This document shows positions 24,774 through 33,628 of a DNA stretch of 64,000 nucleotides, piece after piece. The stretch lies in NCBI RefSeq assembly GCF_036174265.1, contig NZ_CP108055.1, positions 7,936,001-8,000,000 on the forward strand, given 5' to 3'. Below the pieces are notes generated by a model that saw nothing but the letters and a program-made list of their open reading frames with translations, ran no database searches and was not told the DNA's origin. The stretch comes from Streptomyces sp. NBC_00285. Lineage in GTDB: Bacteria; Actinomycetota; Actinomycetes; Streptomycetales; Streptomycetaceae. The translations under genes were made by a program, and so were the position numbers. Numbering within the stretch: position 1 is the stretch's first letter; the number at the start of each line of letters is the position of its first letter.

Positions 24774-25361
24774 ATGGCCAAGACCAGTACGACGACCCAG
24801 GGGCTGCGTGCGGCGATCGAGCGCAGCGGCTACTACCCGGCCCTCGTGGCCGAGGCGGTGGAGGCCGCCCTGGGTGGCGAGCCCATCCGGTCGTACCTGG
24901 TCCACCAGGAGACGACGTTCGACCAGAACGAGGTGCGGCGGCACGTGACCGTGCTCGTCCTCACCGGCAACCGCTTCATCGTCAGCCACACCGACGAGCA
25001 GAACGCGGACACGACCTCCCCGACGCCGTACGCCACGACGTCCACGGAGTCGGTGAAGATCGGCCGGATCTCGTCGGTCGTGGTCAGCCGTGTGGTCGCC
25101 AACCCCGAGTCGTACCAGCCGGGCACCGTGCCTCGCGAGGTCGTGCTGACGATCGGCTGGGGTGCCGTCTCCCGCATCGACCTGGAGCCCGCGGCCTGCG
25201 GTGACCCCAACTGCGAGGCGGACCACGGCTACACCGGCAGTTCCACGGCGGACGACCTCAGCCTGCGCGTCAGCGAGGCCGGGGACGGCCCGGACACCGT
25301 GAGTCAGGCGCTCGCCTTTGCGCAGGCCCTCTCCGAGGCGACCGCGGACGTCACCCGCTGA
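24774..25361 (+). CDS. DUF5998 family protein
   Basis: A 195-residue soluble protein. Recognisable stretches are FDQNEVRRHVTVLVLTGNRF and VPREVVLTIGWGAVSRIDLEP, followed by a small CGDPNCEADHGYTG segment with two cysteines and a histidine that could bind a metal. The family is actinobacterial and uncharacterised. It is translationally coupled (TGATG) to the phosphodiesterase gene, so a shared function is likely. The ATG at 24774 is chosen over an upstream GTG because a TAGGAT -10 box lies seven bases before it. Confidence 0.75.
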   Translation: MAKTSTTTQGLRAAIERSGYYPALVAEAVEAALGGEPIRSYLVHQETTFDQNEVRRHVTVLVLTGNRFIVSHTDEQNADTTSPTPYATTSTESVKIGRISSVVVSRVVANPESYQPGTVPREVVLTIGWGAVSRIDLEPAACGDPNCEADHGYTGSSTADDLSLRVSEAGDGPDTVSQALAFAQALSEATADVTR

Positions 25362-26560
25362 TGGCGCAGCCGGCCTCCGCCTGGGACCACCCGGAACCCC
25401 TCGCCCTCGACACCGCGCCCGTCCCCGAGTACGGCACCGGCTCCCTCGCCGACCTTCTGCCGACCCTGGCCGCCGGCATGGCCGTACCGGGCATGACCGC
25501 CGCGATCCCGGAGCTCACGCCCGCCGACCGCAACTGCGTGTTCCTGATCGACGGTCTCGGCTGGGAGCAGCTGAAGGCGCACCCGGACGAGGCGCCCTTC
25601 ATGGCCTCCCTGCTGGGCAGCTCGCGTGGCGGCACCGGCCGCCCCCTGACCACCGGCTACCCGGCGACCACCGCGACCTCCCTCGCCTCCGTCGGCACCG
25701 GCCGGCCGCCCGGCGCCCACGGTCTGCCCGGTTACACCGTGCGCAACCCCGCCACCGGCGAGCTGATGAACCAGCTGCGCTGGCAGCCGTGGACCAAGCC
25801 GCAGGTCTGGCAGCCGTACCCCACCGTCTTCCAACTCGCCGACCAGGCGGGTGTGCACGCGGCCCAGGTCTCCTCGCCCACCTTCCAGAACACCCCGCTG
25901 ACCAAGGTCGCGCTCAGCGGTGGAACGTTCCACGGAAGGCTGTCCGGCGAGGACCGCATGGACCTCGCGGCCGAGCAACTGGCCGTGGGCGACCGCTCGC
26001 TCGTCTACACCTACTACGCCGAGGTCGACGGCGCGGGCCACCGTTTCGGCGTCGACTCCGACACCTGGCGCGGCCAGCTGATGTACGTCGACCGGCTGGT
26101 CCAGCGCCTCGCCGAGCAACTGCCGCCGAACAGCGCGCTCTACGTCACCGCCGATCACGGCATGGTCGACATCCCCTTCGACGAGCAGCACCGCATCGAT
26201 TTCGACGAGGACTGGGAACTGCGCGCAGGGGTCGCCCTGTTGGGCGGCGAGGGCCGGGCCCGCCATGTCTACGCCGTGCCGGGTGCCTCGGGTGACGTCC
26301 TGACCTGCTGGCGCGAGGTCCTCGGGGAGCAGTTCTGGATCGCTTCGCGGGACGAGGCGATCGCGGCGGGCTGGTTCGGACCGCCCGACGGCTTCGACGA
26401 GCGGGTGTACGACCGGATCGGCGACGTGGTCGCCGCCGCCCGCGACGACGTCCTCATCGTCGCCTCCGAGCGGGAGCCGAAGGAGTCGGCGATGGTCGGC
26501 AACCACGGTTCGATGACCCCTGCCGAGCAGCTGGTGCCGCTGCTCGAAGTACGCTCCTGA
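25361..26560 (+). CDS. Nucleotide pyrophosphatase / alkaline phosphatase-superfamily phosphodiesterase
   Basis: A 399-residue cytosolic enzyme of the type I phosphodiesterase family. Metal and catalytic motifs are visible in order: DGLGW (metal aspartate), GYPATTATSLASVGTG (nucleophilic threonine), EVDGAGHRFG, TADHGMVDI and GNHGSM. It probably hydrolyses phosphodiester or pyrophosphate bonds of nucleotides or phosphoglycosyl compounds. No signal peptide is seen. Its ATG shares a base with the DUF5998 stop codon, and thymidine kinase follows 39 bases after its end. Confidence 0.88.
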   Translation: MAQPASAWDHPEPLALDTAPVPEYGTGSLADLLPTLAAGMAVPGMTAAIPELTPADRNCVFLIDGLGWEQLKAHPDEAPFMASLLGSSRGGTGRPLTTGYPATTATSLASVGTGRPPGAHGLPGYTVRNPATGELMNQLRWQPWTKPQVWQPYPTVFQLADQAGVHAAQVSSPTFQNTPLTKVALSGGTFHGRLSGEDRMDLAAEQLAVGDRSLVYTYYAEVDGAGHRFGVDSDTWRGQLMYVDRLVQRLAEQLPPNSALYVTADHGMVDIPFDEQHRIDFDEDWELRAGVALLGGEGRARHVYAVPGASGDVLTCWREVLGEQFWIASRDEAIAAGWFGPPDGFDERVYDRIGDVVAAARDDVLIVASEREPKESAMVGNHGSMTPAEQLVPLLEVRS

Positions 26561-26599
26561 AGCTCTGTGTCCCCTTCGCCGAAAGGTGCTCGACTCGCC

Positions 26600-27250
26600 A
26601 TGCCCGAGCTGGTGTTCTTCTCCGGAACGATGGACTGCGGGAAGTCCACTCTGGCGTTGCAGATTGCGCACAACCGGTCGGCGAGGGGTCTGCAGGGTCT
26701 GATCTTCACCCGTGACGACCGTGCGGGGGAGGGAAAGCTCTCCTCGCGGCTCGGTCTGGTGACGGACGCCGTCGAGGCGGTGCCGGGCATGGATCTCTAC
26801 GCCCATGTCGTGGACCGGGTGTCGCAGGGCGGCAGGGTCGACTACCTGGTCGTGGACGAGGCGCAGTTCCTGGAGCCGGCGCAGATCGACCAACTGGCGC
26901 GGGTCGTCGACGACCTGGGCCTGGATGTCTTCGCCTTCGGCATCACCACGGACTTCCGTACGAAGCTCTTTCCGGGCTCGCGGCGGCTGATCGAGCTGGC
27001 GGACCGCCTCGAGACGCTTCAGGTGGAGGCGATGTGCTGGTGCGGGGCGCGGGCCACGCACAACGCCCGTACCCTGGGCGGCGAGATGGTGGTGGAGGGC
27101 GAGCAGGTCGTCGTCGGTGATGTGAGCGGCTTCCGTGAGGAGGTCGGCTATGAGGTGCTGTGTCGACGGCATCATCGTCGCCGTATGACGAGCGCTTCCG
27201 CCCATGCCGGCGTGCTCTCGCCCGACGTACTCCCGATGGCCTCCGACTGA
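26600..27250 (+). CDS. tdk: Thymidine kinase
   Basis: A 216-residue type II thymidine kinase for salvage of thymidine to dTMP. P-loop GTMDCGKST (9-17), Walker B/catalytic VVDEAQF and a zinc site made of CWCGARATH and the late CRRHH are present. ATG 26600 gives the family N-terminus PELVFFSG; a GTG at 26567 would add 11 residues. Together with dut at 41 kb it supports the thymidylate pool, though the two are not linked. Confidence 0.92.
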   Translation: MPELVFFSGTMDCGKSTLALQIAHNRSARGLQGLIFTRDDRAGEGKLSSRLGLVTDAVEAVPGMDLYAHVVDRVSQGGRVDYLVVDEAQFLEPAQIDQLARVVDDLGLDVFAFGITTDFRTKLFPGSRRLIELADRLETLQVEAMCWCGARATHNARTLGGEMVVEGEQVVVGDVSGFREEVGYEVLCRRHHRRRMTSASAHAGVLSPDVLPMASD

Positions 27251-27415
27251 GCTCGCCGCGCCGGGTTCCGTCGGGTACGGCCGGCCGTACCAGCCGTCGG
27301 ACCGCCCGCTCCAGGGCTGCGTCTCCCCGGCCCGGACCAGGCGTTTCCTCGGTTGGTCCTACCGCTCGATGAGGGAACGGCAGCCGGTACGGTCCCGTCC
27401 TCGTTCCGAGGAGCC

Positions 27416-28207
27416 TCAGTGCGGGTTCTCGATCAACGAGAACCGCGCCCCCTCCGGATCCGCCACCGTGGCCACGAGGCCGTGCGGGCTGTCGTGCGGC
27501 GGGCGCAGGACATGACCGCCGAGATCCACGAGAAGGTGGGCCGCCGCGGCCGCGTCGGCCACCTCGAAGTACGTCATCCAGTGCGGACCCCGGTCGCGGG
27601 GCAGGTCGTTACCGACACCGTGGAGGCCGGCCACCGGGCGGCCGTCGACGTGCAGCGTGACGTAGTCGAAGTCGGCGGACACCACCGGCTCCTCCTCGTA
27701 GCCGAACACCGTCTCGTAGAACTTGGCGACGCTCGCCGTCTCGACGGTGAGCAGTTCGTGCCAGGCGGGGGTGCCCGGTACGCCCGCGACGGAGATGCCG
27801 AAATGTGCCGCCGTCTGCCACACGCCGAAGACGGCGCCTGACGGGTCGGAGCCGATCACCAGCCGGCCCGCCTCTCCCGCGTCCAGGGGGCCCACTCCCA
27901 CCGTGCCGCCGCACAGCCTGACCGTCTCGGCCGTCAGATCGATGTCGTCCGAGGCGAGGTAGGGCGTCCAGGCGACCGGAAGATGACGGTCGGGTGGCAA
28001 CTGGCCGATGCCTGCGACCTCCTGGCCATCGAGCAGGGCCCGGACGTAGGGCCCCAGCTGCTGCGGCCCCGGTACGAACTCCCAGCCGAACAGCGACCCG
28101 TAGAACTCCTGGGTCGCGGCCATGCCGTGCACCATCAGACTCACCCAGCAGGGTGTGCCGGGCGTGTGCCGAGCGGGCGGGGCGGCCGATCCCCTTGCCT
28201 CGGTCAT
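27416..28207 (-). CDS. Two-domain VOC (glyoxalase/bleomycin-resistance) family protein
   Basis: A 263-residue protein with two tandem VOC modules (about 15-135 and 145-260). The first begins PCWVSLMVHGMAATQEFYGSLFGWEF and the second WHELLTVETASVAKFYETVFGY (each shortened here to its pattern: a beta strand then an FY-G-LFGW/VFGY helix). Such proteins bind small molecules or catalyse metal-dependent isomerisation, dioxygenation or conjugation; the substrate cannot be predicted. ATG 28207 follows GAGGAGAGAG. It is convergent with thymidine kinase. Confidence 0.8.
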   Translation of the reverse strand: MTEARGSAAPPARHTPGTPCWVSLMVHGMAATQEFYGSLFGWEFVPGPQQLGPYVRALLDGQEVAGIGQLPPDRHLPVAWTPYLASDDIDLTAETVRLCGGTVGVGPLDAGEAGRLVIGSDPSGAVFGVWQTAAHFGISVAGVPGTPAWHELLTVETASVAKFYETVFGYEEEPVVSADFDYVTLHVDGRPVAGLHGVGNDLPRDRGPHWMTYFEVADAAAAAHLLVDLGGHVLRPPHDSPHGLVATVADPEGARFSLIENPH

Positions 28208-28547
28208 CGTCTCTCTCTCCTCGGCCCCTCGCGGTGGCCGTGTCGCGTCCGCTGTCCGGACCTCCGTGCCGATGCTCGCACCACCGGCGGTGCCGCGCGC
28301 TCCGGGCACGCCGCCGCACGGTTCTCCCGCGCGGTCGGCGTCAGGCGCCGACGCCCGGACCAGCCGGGGCCGGTACACCGTGGGCCGAACCGTACGTTCG
28401 GCTCTCCGTGACCGCGCGCCGCCGACGGATGCCGATCGGCTGTACAGCATGTGCCCGTTCCCGTACGCCTCGTGATCGGGTTCGTCCGGTCGAGCAGAGT
28501 AGCCGGACATGGACGATGCGGCCACCTCGTGCGCAAGGATGGTGGCC
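28208..28547. other. Divergent intergenic region
   Basis: About 340 GC-rich bases between the VOC gene and the sulfurtransferase gene. Open frames here are shadows without ribosome sites; I see no repeat or confident promoter. Confidence 0.3.
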
Positions 28548-29405
28548 ATGAACGCCATCATCTCCGCATCCGAACTGGCGAGCGACCTTGCGGGCTCGAA
28601 CCCGCCCGTCCTGCTCGACGTCCGCTGGCAGCTGAGCATGGCCAAGGCCACCGGCGTGCCGCCCTTCGACGGCCGGGCCGAGTACGCGGCCGGCCACATC
28701 CCGGGCGCGGTCTACGTCGACCTGGACCGGGAGCTGGCCGGCCGGGCCGGCACCGGCGGCCGGCACCCGCTGCCCGACCTCGAGGAGTTCGGTGCGGCAA
28801 TGCGCCGGGCGGGCGTCTCCTCGCGGACACCGGTGGTCGTGTACGACGGCGGACAGGGCTGGGCGGCGGCCCGCGCGTGGTGGCTGCTGCGCTGGACGGG
28901 TCACCCGGACGTGCGAGTCCTCGACGGCGGGTTGCCGTCCTGGAAGGGAACGCTCCGGTCCGCCGTGCCGGGCACGGCCCTGTCCGAGGGCGACTTCGAG
29001 CCGATGCCCGGCGCGACAGGTCTCCTCGACGCCGACGGGGCCGCGGCGCTGGCCCGCGCGGGGGTACTGCTGGACGCGCGCGCGGGGGAGCGGTACCGCG
29101 GTGACGTGGAGCCGATCGACCGGGTCGGCGGCCACATCCCGGGCGCCCGGTCCGCGCCCACCACGGACAACGTCGACCCGGACGGCCGCTTCCTGCCCGC
29201 GGAGGAGCTGACCGCCCGCTTCAAGGCTCTCGGCGCCGGCGACGGCACCGAGGTCGGCGTCTACTGCGGGTCAGGCGTCTCCGGCGCTCACGAGGTGCTG
29301 GCCCTGGCAGTGGCGGGCATCCCGGCGGCCCTGTACGTCGGTTCCTGGTCGGAGTGGTCCTCGGACCCGGAGCGACCGGTCGCCGTGGGCCCCGACCCCC
29401 AGTGA
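28548..29405 (+). CDS. Rhodanese-type sulfurtransferase (3-mercaptopyruvate/thiosulfate)
   Basis: A 285-residue two-domain rhodanese. The inactive N-terminal module carries VLLDVRW and HIPGAVYVDLD; the C-terminal module has C240 in the loop CGSGVSG, close to the CGSGVTA loop of SseA-type 3-mercaptopyruvate sulfurtransferases. It moves sulfane sulfur to cyanide or thiol acceptors in the cytosol. ATG 28548 lies eight bases after AAGGA; upstream ATGs at 28509 and 28539 lack this. Confidence 0.88.
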   Translation: MNAIISASELASDLAGSNPPVLLDVRWQLSMAKATGVPPFDGRAEYAAGHIPGAVYVDLDRELAGRAGTGGRHPLPDLEEFGAAMRRAGVSSRTPVVVYDGGQGWAAARAWWLLRWTGHPDVRVLDGGLPSWKGTLRSAVPGTALSEGDFEPMPGATGLLDADGAAALARAGVLLDARAGERYRGDVEPIDRVGGHIPGARSAPTTDNVDPDGRFLPAEELTARFKALGAGDGTEVGVYCGSGVSGAHEVLALAVAGIPAALYVGSWSEWSSDPERPVAVGPDPQ

Positions 29406-29420
29406 CCCCCGCGTCCCACG

Positions 29421-29461
29421 ACGGGAAGGGGCCGCACTCGCCGAGTGCGGCCCCTTCCCGT
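29421..29461. terminator. Long bidirectional terminator
   Basis: A perfect 20-base inverted repeat around a single base, starting ACGGGAAGGGGCCGCACTCG, sits between the converging sulfurtransferase and sepH genes. Confidence 0.9.
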
Positions 29462-29472
29462 CGTACGACTGA

Positions 29473-30501
29473 CTACTCCTGCTTCTTCCTGCGCGTCCCG
29501 AACACGATCTCGTCCCAGCTCGGAACCGCCGCTCTGCGTCCCGGGCGGACACCGTCGGCCTCGGCCTGACGGTCGGTCGCGCCGATGAGACGGTCGCGGT
29601 GGCTGGCCACCGAGCGCGGCATGAGGACGTCCGCGTAGGCGGAACCGGCCGAGGCCGCGGGAGCGGGCGGCTCCTCCGCCTCGGGCTCCTCCGGGTCGGG
29701 CTCCTCGATGGTCGCCGTCTCGGACGGCCGCTCCGGTACGACCATGTCGCCCCGGAAGCTCGGCACCGCCTCCAACAGGCTGGTCAGCGAGTCCCGTTCG
29801 GCTGCGCCCTCCTCGATCGGATCGGGCGCGGGCGGGCTCGGCCGGTCGAGGGCACGGTCCAGCGGACGGTCGCGCGGCAGCCGTGCGATACGCGGCACGA
29901 ACGGAAAGCTGGGCTCGGGCGTGCCGAGGTCCTCGGACTCACCGATCAGCGAGCGAGCTTCCTCGTCGACGGCCTGGACGAGCCGCCGGGGCGGGTCGTA
30001 CGTCCAGCTCGCCGAGTGCGGTTCACCGGCGACGCAGTAGACCAGCAGGACCTCCCAGGTGCCGTCGTCACGGCGCCACGAGTCCCACTGGACGGTGTCC
30101 TTCTCGGCGCCGCGCAGCAACAGCCGCTCCTGCACGGCCTCGCCGAGCTGCGGACCGACGTTCTCACCGGGCCGACGGACCGGGGTCTTACGGGCTCGTT
30201 CGGCCATGAAGGCGCGCTCGGCGAGCACAGGGCCCTCGAAGCGCCGTACACGGTCTACGGGGATACCTGCGAGCTGGGCTACCTCTTCCGCGGTGGCTCC
30301 GGCACGTATACGCGCCTGGATGTCGCGGGGACGGAGATGGCTTTCGACCTCGATCTCGATCTGACCGAGGCGGGGACGGTCGCCGCGCACCGCTGCGCGC
30401 AGTCGCTCGTCGATCGGAAGCGTGTACTCCGTTGAGTCGGCAGCCTTCAGCACCAGCCGTGTGCCGTCATTCGAGACGGCCACGACACGCAGTTCGGGCA
30501 T
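29473..30501 (-). CDS. sepH: Septation protein SepH (FtsZ regulator)
   Basis: A 342-residue protein. The N-terminal DUF3071 part (about 1-170: PELRVVAVSNDGTRLVLKA, then a helix-turn-helix at about 60-90 with GATAEEVAQLAGIPVDRVRR) is conserved; the C-terminal half is acidic, Pro/Glu-rich and probably disordered, ending in the basic PSWDEIVFGTRRKK. SepH binds FtsZ and promotes filament assembly during Streptomyces sporulation septation. ATG 30501 follows GGGAGGT at four bases; the longer frame is not needed. Confidence 0.88.
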   Translation of the reverse strand: MPELRVVAVSNDGTRLVLKAADSTEYTLPIDERLRAAVRGDRPRLGQIEIEVESHLRPRDIQARIRAGATAEEVAQLAGIPVDRVRRFEGPVLAERAFMAERARKTPVRRPGENVGPQLGEAVQERLLLRGAEKDTVQWDSWRRDDGTWEVLLVYCVAGEPHSASWTYDPPRRLVQAVDEEARSLIGESEDLGTPEPSFPFVPRIARLPRDRPLDRALDRPSPPAPDPIEEGAAERDSLTSLLEAVPSFRGDMVVPERPSETATIEEPDPEEPEAEEPPAPAASAGSAYADVLMPRSVASHRDRLIGATDRQAEADGVRPGRRAAVPSWDEIVFGTRRKKQE

Positions 30502-30934
30502 GGGGACCTCCCGGGTGGTGCCTGCCGACGTCACGTGCGTCGCTGCTTCCGCTAGTCGAGTGTGGCCTGCCCGGGTGCAGCCTGCCACAACCTTGCCGAG
30601 TTGCCCGGCGTGTCGGGCACGGGCCCGGGATCGCCGTTATGGCACGGTTATCTATCCGCAACGCTAAGTGACCAACTCCGTAACCCTGTGCAACTGCCCC
30701 CCTCCCGGCGCCCCTTGAAGGCTGCGGACGCCCTGGCGGGAGACCGAACCCAGGGCTCGCAACAGTACTCCATTTGGGCCACGTGCGTGGATTGGCGCGC
30801 CACTCGACTTCTTCCAAAAAACGGTGCCCAGCCGTCCGTTGAGCGGTTTTGGGGATCTTGGACGTGGCGCGGTTCACGGAATCAACAGAAACGGAATCAA
30901 CAAAAACGGAACTCCTGGGCGGCGAACGCGTTTG
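30502..30934. other. Intergenic leader upstream of sepH
   Basis: About 430 bases between the lactone oxidase gene and sepH, both on the minus strand. It contains the 15-base tandem repeat listed separately near its far end, and relatively AT-rich DNA around 30640-30700 that probably holds the sepH promoter. No small gene with a ribosome site was found. Confidence 0.4.
30876..30911. repeat. 15-bp tandem repeat
   Basis: ACGGAATCAACAGAA (30876-30890) is followed directly by ACGGAATCAACAAAA (30891-30905) and a partial third copy ACGGAA (30906-30911). The tract is AT-rich and lies just downstream of the lactone oxidase stop codon. Confidence 0.75.
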
Positions 30935-32254
30935 CTACGCCCCCAACACCCTTCGCAGGTAGTCGTTCTGGAACCGGCGGTCGGGGTCGAGACGGTCCCG
31001 GAGCGCGGTGAACTCTCCGAAGCGCGGGTAGACCTTGTCGAAGTAATCGGCGTCGCGCGTGTGCACCTTGCCCCAGTGCGGGCGCCCCTCGTGCGCCGTG
31101 AAGATCCGCTCCGCGGCCGTGAAGTACGCCTGGTACGGCGTCCCCTTGACCATGTGGACGGCGATGTACGCGCTGTCGCGGCCGGACGCGGTGGACAGGG
31201 CGATGTCGTCGGCGGGCGCGGTACGCACCTCGACGGGGAAGCTGACCCGGAGGGCGGAGCGGTCCATCATCGTCCTGAGTTCACGCAGGGTCTCGACGAC
31301 GGCCTCGCGCGGGACGGCGTACTCCATCTCCACGAACCGCACCCGGCGGGGCGATGTGAAGACCTTGTACGGGATGTCGGTGTAGCTCCGCGCGGACAGT
31401 GCCTTGCTGGAGATCCGGGCGATCGAGGGGATCGTGCCCGGCGCCGCGCGCCCGACCCACTGGGCCACCTGGAAGACGCCGTTGGACAGGAACTCGTCCT
31501 CGAACCAGCCCTGGAGCTGCGGCACCGGCTTCTCGGGGCCCGCGCTGCGGTTGTTGCGCTTGGTGTTGGTGCTGCCGGTGTGCGGGAACCAGTAGAACTC
31601 GAAGTGTTCGTTCTCGGCCCACAGTTCGTCGAACGTGCTGGTGACCTGGTCGAAACTCATCGGCTCCTCGCGGGCCGTGAGCAGGAAGATCGGCTCGACG
31701 GCGAACGTGATCGCCGTGACGATGCCGAGCGCGCCCAGACCGATCCGGGCGGCCGCGAAGACCTCGGGGTTCTCCTTCTCGGAGCACTTGAGGACCGAGC
31801 CGTCGGCGGTGACCAGCTCGAGGCCCTTGATCTGGGCGGCGATCGAGCCCGACTCGCGGCCCGTGCCGTGCGTGCCGGTGCTGGTGGCCCCGGAGACCGT
31901 CTGCTCCATGATGTCGCCCATGTTCGTGAGCGACAGACCCTCACGCGCGAGCGCCATGTTGAGCCTCTTGAGCGGGGTGCCCGCCTCCACCGTGACGGTC
32001 ATGGCATCCCGGTCAATGTTGCGGATGCCGGTCAACAGTTGAGGGCGGATCAACACACCGTCGGTCGCGGCGATCGACGTGAAGGAGTGCCCGGTGCCGA
32101 CGGCCTTCACCTTCAGACCGTCCTCGGCGGCCTTACACACGGCAGCCGCCAGCTCCTCCACCGAGGCAGGCGTGACCTCCCGTGTGGGCCGGGCGGCGAC
32201 ATTGCCTCCCCAGTTACGCCACGTTCCGTTCTTCCCGCTCGCTGTGCTGCTCAA
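30935..32254 (-). CDS. FAD-linked lactone oxidase (D-arabinono-1,4-lactone oxidase family)
   Basis: A 439-residue oxidase. The FAD-binding PCMH domain (about 20-190) includes VGTGHSFTSIAATDG, where the family attaches FAD to the histidine, and SGATSTGTHGTG. The C-terminal ALO domain ends with RPHWGKVH, the family HWxK motif, and YFDKVYPRF. It would oxidise a sugar lactone or alditol with oxygen. TTG 32254 is chosen because GGGGAGGG precedes it by four bases; the start lies inside the MFS gene (41-base overlap), so the two are coupled. The substrate is unknown. Confidence 0.85.
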   Translation of the reverse strand: MSSTASGKNGTWRNWGGNVAARPTREVTPASVEELAAAVCKAAEDGLKVKAVGTGHSFTSIAATDGVLIRPQLLTGIRNIDRDAMTVTVEAGTPLKRLNMALAREGLSLTNMGDIMEQTVSGATSTGTHGTGRESGSIAAQIKGLELVTADGSVLKCSEKENPEVFAAARIGLGALGIVTAITFAVEPIFLLTAREEPMSFDQVTSTFDELWAENEHFEFYWFPHTGSTNTKRNNRSAGPEKPVPQLQGWFEDEFLSNGVFQVAQWVGRAAPGTIPSIARISSKALSARSYTDIPYKVFTSPRRVRFVEMEYAVPREAVVETLRELRTMMDRSALRVSFPVEVRTAPADDIALSTASGRDSAYIAVHMVKGTPYQAYFTAAERIFTAHEGRPHWGKVHTRDADYFDKVYPRFGEFTALRDRLDPDRRFQNDYLRRVLGA

Positions 32255-33452
32255 CGGTCCCTCCCCGACCCGGTGCCGGTCTGCTGAGCCGGCGATACCC
32301 CAGAAAACCGACCGCGACCGCGACGGCCCCGGACACCGCCGGGACCCCGTACCCGGCCCTCGCACCGGCCGCGTCGATGACCCAGCCGGCGATGGAGGAG
32401 CCGAACGCGACGCCGACCGCCAGCCCGGTGCTGATCCAGGTCATGCCCTCGGTCAGTTGCGCGCGTGGTACGTGCTGTTCGATGAGGGACATCGTCGTGA
32501 TCATCGTCGGAGCGATGGACAGACCCGCAACGAACAGCGCCACGGCCAGAAACGGCAAGTTTCCGACCAGTAGGAGGGGGATCATACTCACGGCCATCGT
32601 GCATATGCCCAGCAGCCAGCGACGTTCGGGCGCTCCTTTGAAGCGCAGCAGCCCGAACACCAGGCCCGCGAGGCAGGAGCCCGCAGCGTAGAGCGCCAGT
32701 ACGAGGCTCGCGGCGCCCTTGTGACCCTGTTCGTCGGCGAAGGCCACGGTGACCACGTCCACCGCCCCGAAGATCGCCCCGGTCGCCACGAAGGTGGCCA
32801 CCAGTACCTGGAGACCCGGCGCGCGCAGCGCGGTACGGCTGTGGTGGTCCTCGCGCGGATGCGGGGCCGGCTCGGTGGCCCGCTGCGCGGTCAGCCAGAA
32901 GACGCCGGCCGCGAGGAAGCAGGCGGCGAGCAGCGGACCCGCCTCAGGGAACCAGGCCGTGGACAGGCCGATGGAGATGATCGGCCCGAAGATGAAGCAC
33001 ACCTCGTCGATGACGGACTCGAAGGAGTACGCGGTGTGCAGCTGCGGGGTGTCCCGGTAGAGGGCCGCCCACCGCGCGCGGATCATCGCGCCGACGCTGG
33101 GCACGCACCCGATGCCCGCGCTGAAGACGAACAGCGTCCAGTCCGCCCAGCCGTAGTGCGCGGCGAACAGCAGCCCGGCCGCCGCGGCGAGCGAGATCAG
33201 CGTCGCGGGGCGCAGCACCCGCCGCTGCCCGTGCCTGTCCACCAGCCGGGACACCTGCGGGCCCGCCACCGCGGCGGCCAGCGCGATGGTCGCGGAGAGG
33301 GCGCCGGCCAGGCCGTAGCGCCCGGTCAGCTGGGAGACCATCGTCACCACGCCGATGCCCATCATCGACAGCGGCATCCGGCCGAGGAACCCCGCGGCGG
33401 AGAAGCTCTTGGAACCGGGGGCGGCGAACAGGGCGCTGTACGGGCTGGGCAC
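32214..33452 (-). CDS. MFS transporter
   Basis: A 412-residue protein with about 12 predicted membrane helices in two halves separated by a charged loop (about 190-210, TEPAPHPREDHHSRT). The RLVDRHGQRR loop after helix 2 is the MFS A-motif position. It is probably an exporter of a small molecule; the substrate is not predictable. GTG 33452 follows GGAG. It overlaps and is co-transcribed with the lactone oxidase gene and is divergent from the ferrochelatase gene. Confidence 0.85.
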   Translation of the reverse strand: MPSPYSALFAAPGSKSFSAAGFLGRMPLSMMGIGVVTMVSQLTGRYGLAGALSATIALAAAVAGPQVSRLVDRHGQRRVLRPATLISLAAAAGLLFAAHYGWADWTLFVFSAGIGCVPSVGAMIRARWAALYRDTPQLHTAYSFESVIDEVCFIFGPIISIGLSTAWFPEAGPLLAACFLAAGVFWLTAQRATEPAPHPREDHHSRTALRAPGLQVLVATFVATGAIFGAVDVVTVAFADEQGHKGAASLVLALYAAGSCLAGLVFGLLRFKGAPERRWLLGICTMAVSMIPLLLVGNLPFLAVALFVAGLSIAPTMITTMSLIEQHVPRAQLTEGMTWISTGLAVGVAFGSSIAGWVIDAAGARAGYGVPAVSGAVAVAVGFLGYRRLSRPAPGRGGTVEQHSEREERNVA

Positions 33453-33628
33453 GGGGGACTCCGGTCGGGCAGGGACAGGTGAGCGGACCGGCGGTGAGGT
33501 AAGGCGTCAACGCGGCCCATACAGCTTACGAGGGAGGTGACCCCGGCGCACCCGGCCGGACGGTCCGGGAACCCGGGTGGTCACCCCGCCGTTTCCCGGC
33601 TGTCAGTACCGGATGACAGGATCGATCC

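Noticed and set aside
21771..25226. Minus-strand open frame of 1151 codons opposite the acetyltransferase and DUF5998 genes
   Set aside because: It is antisense to well-supported genes, has no recognisable domain and is Gly/Arg/Val-rich, as expected for shadow frames in high-GC DNA.
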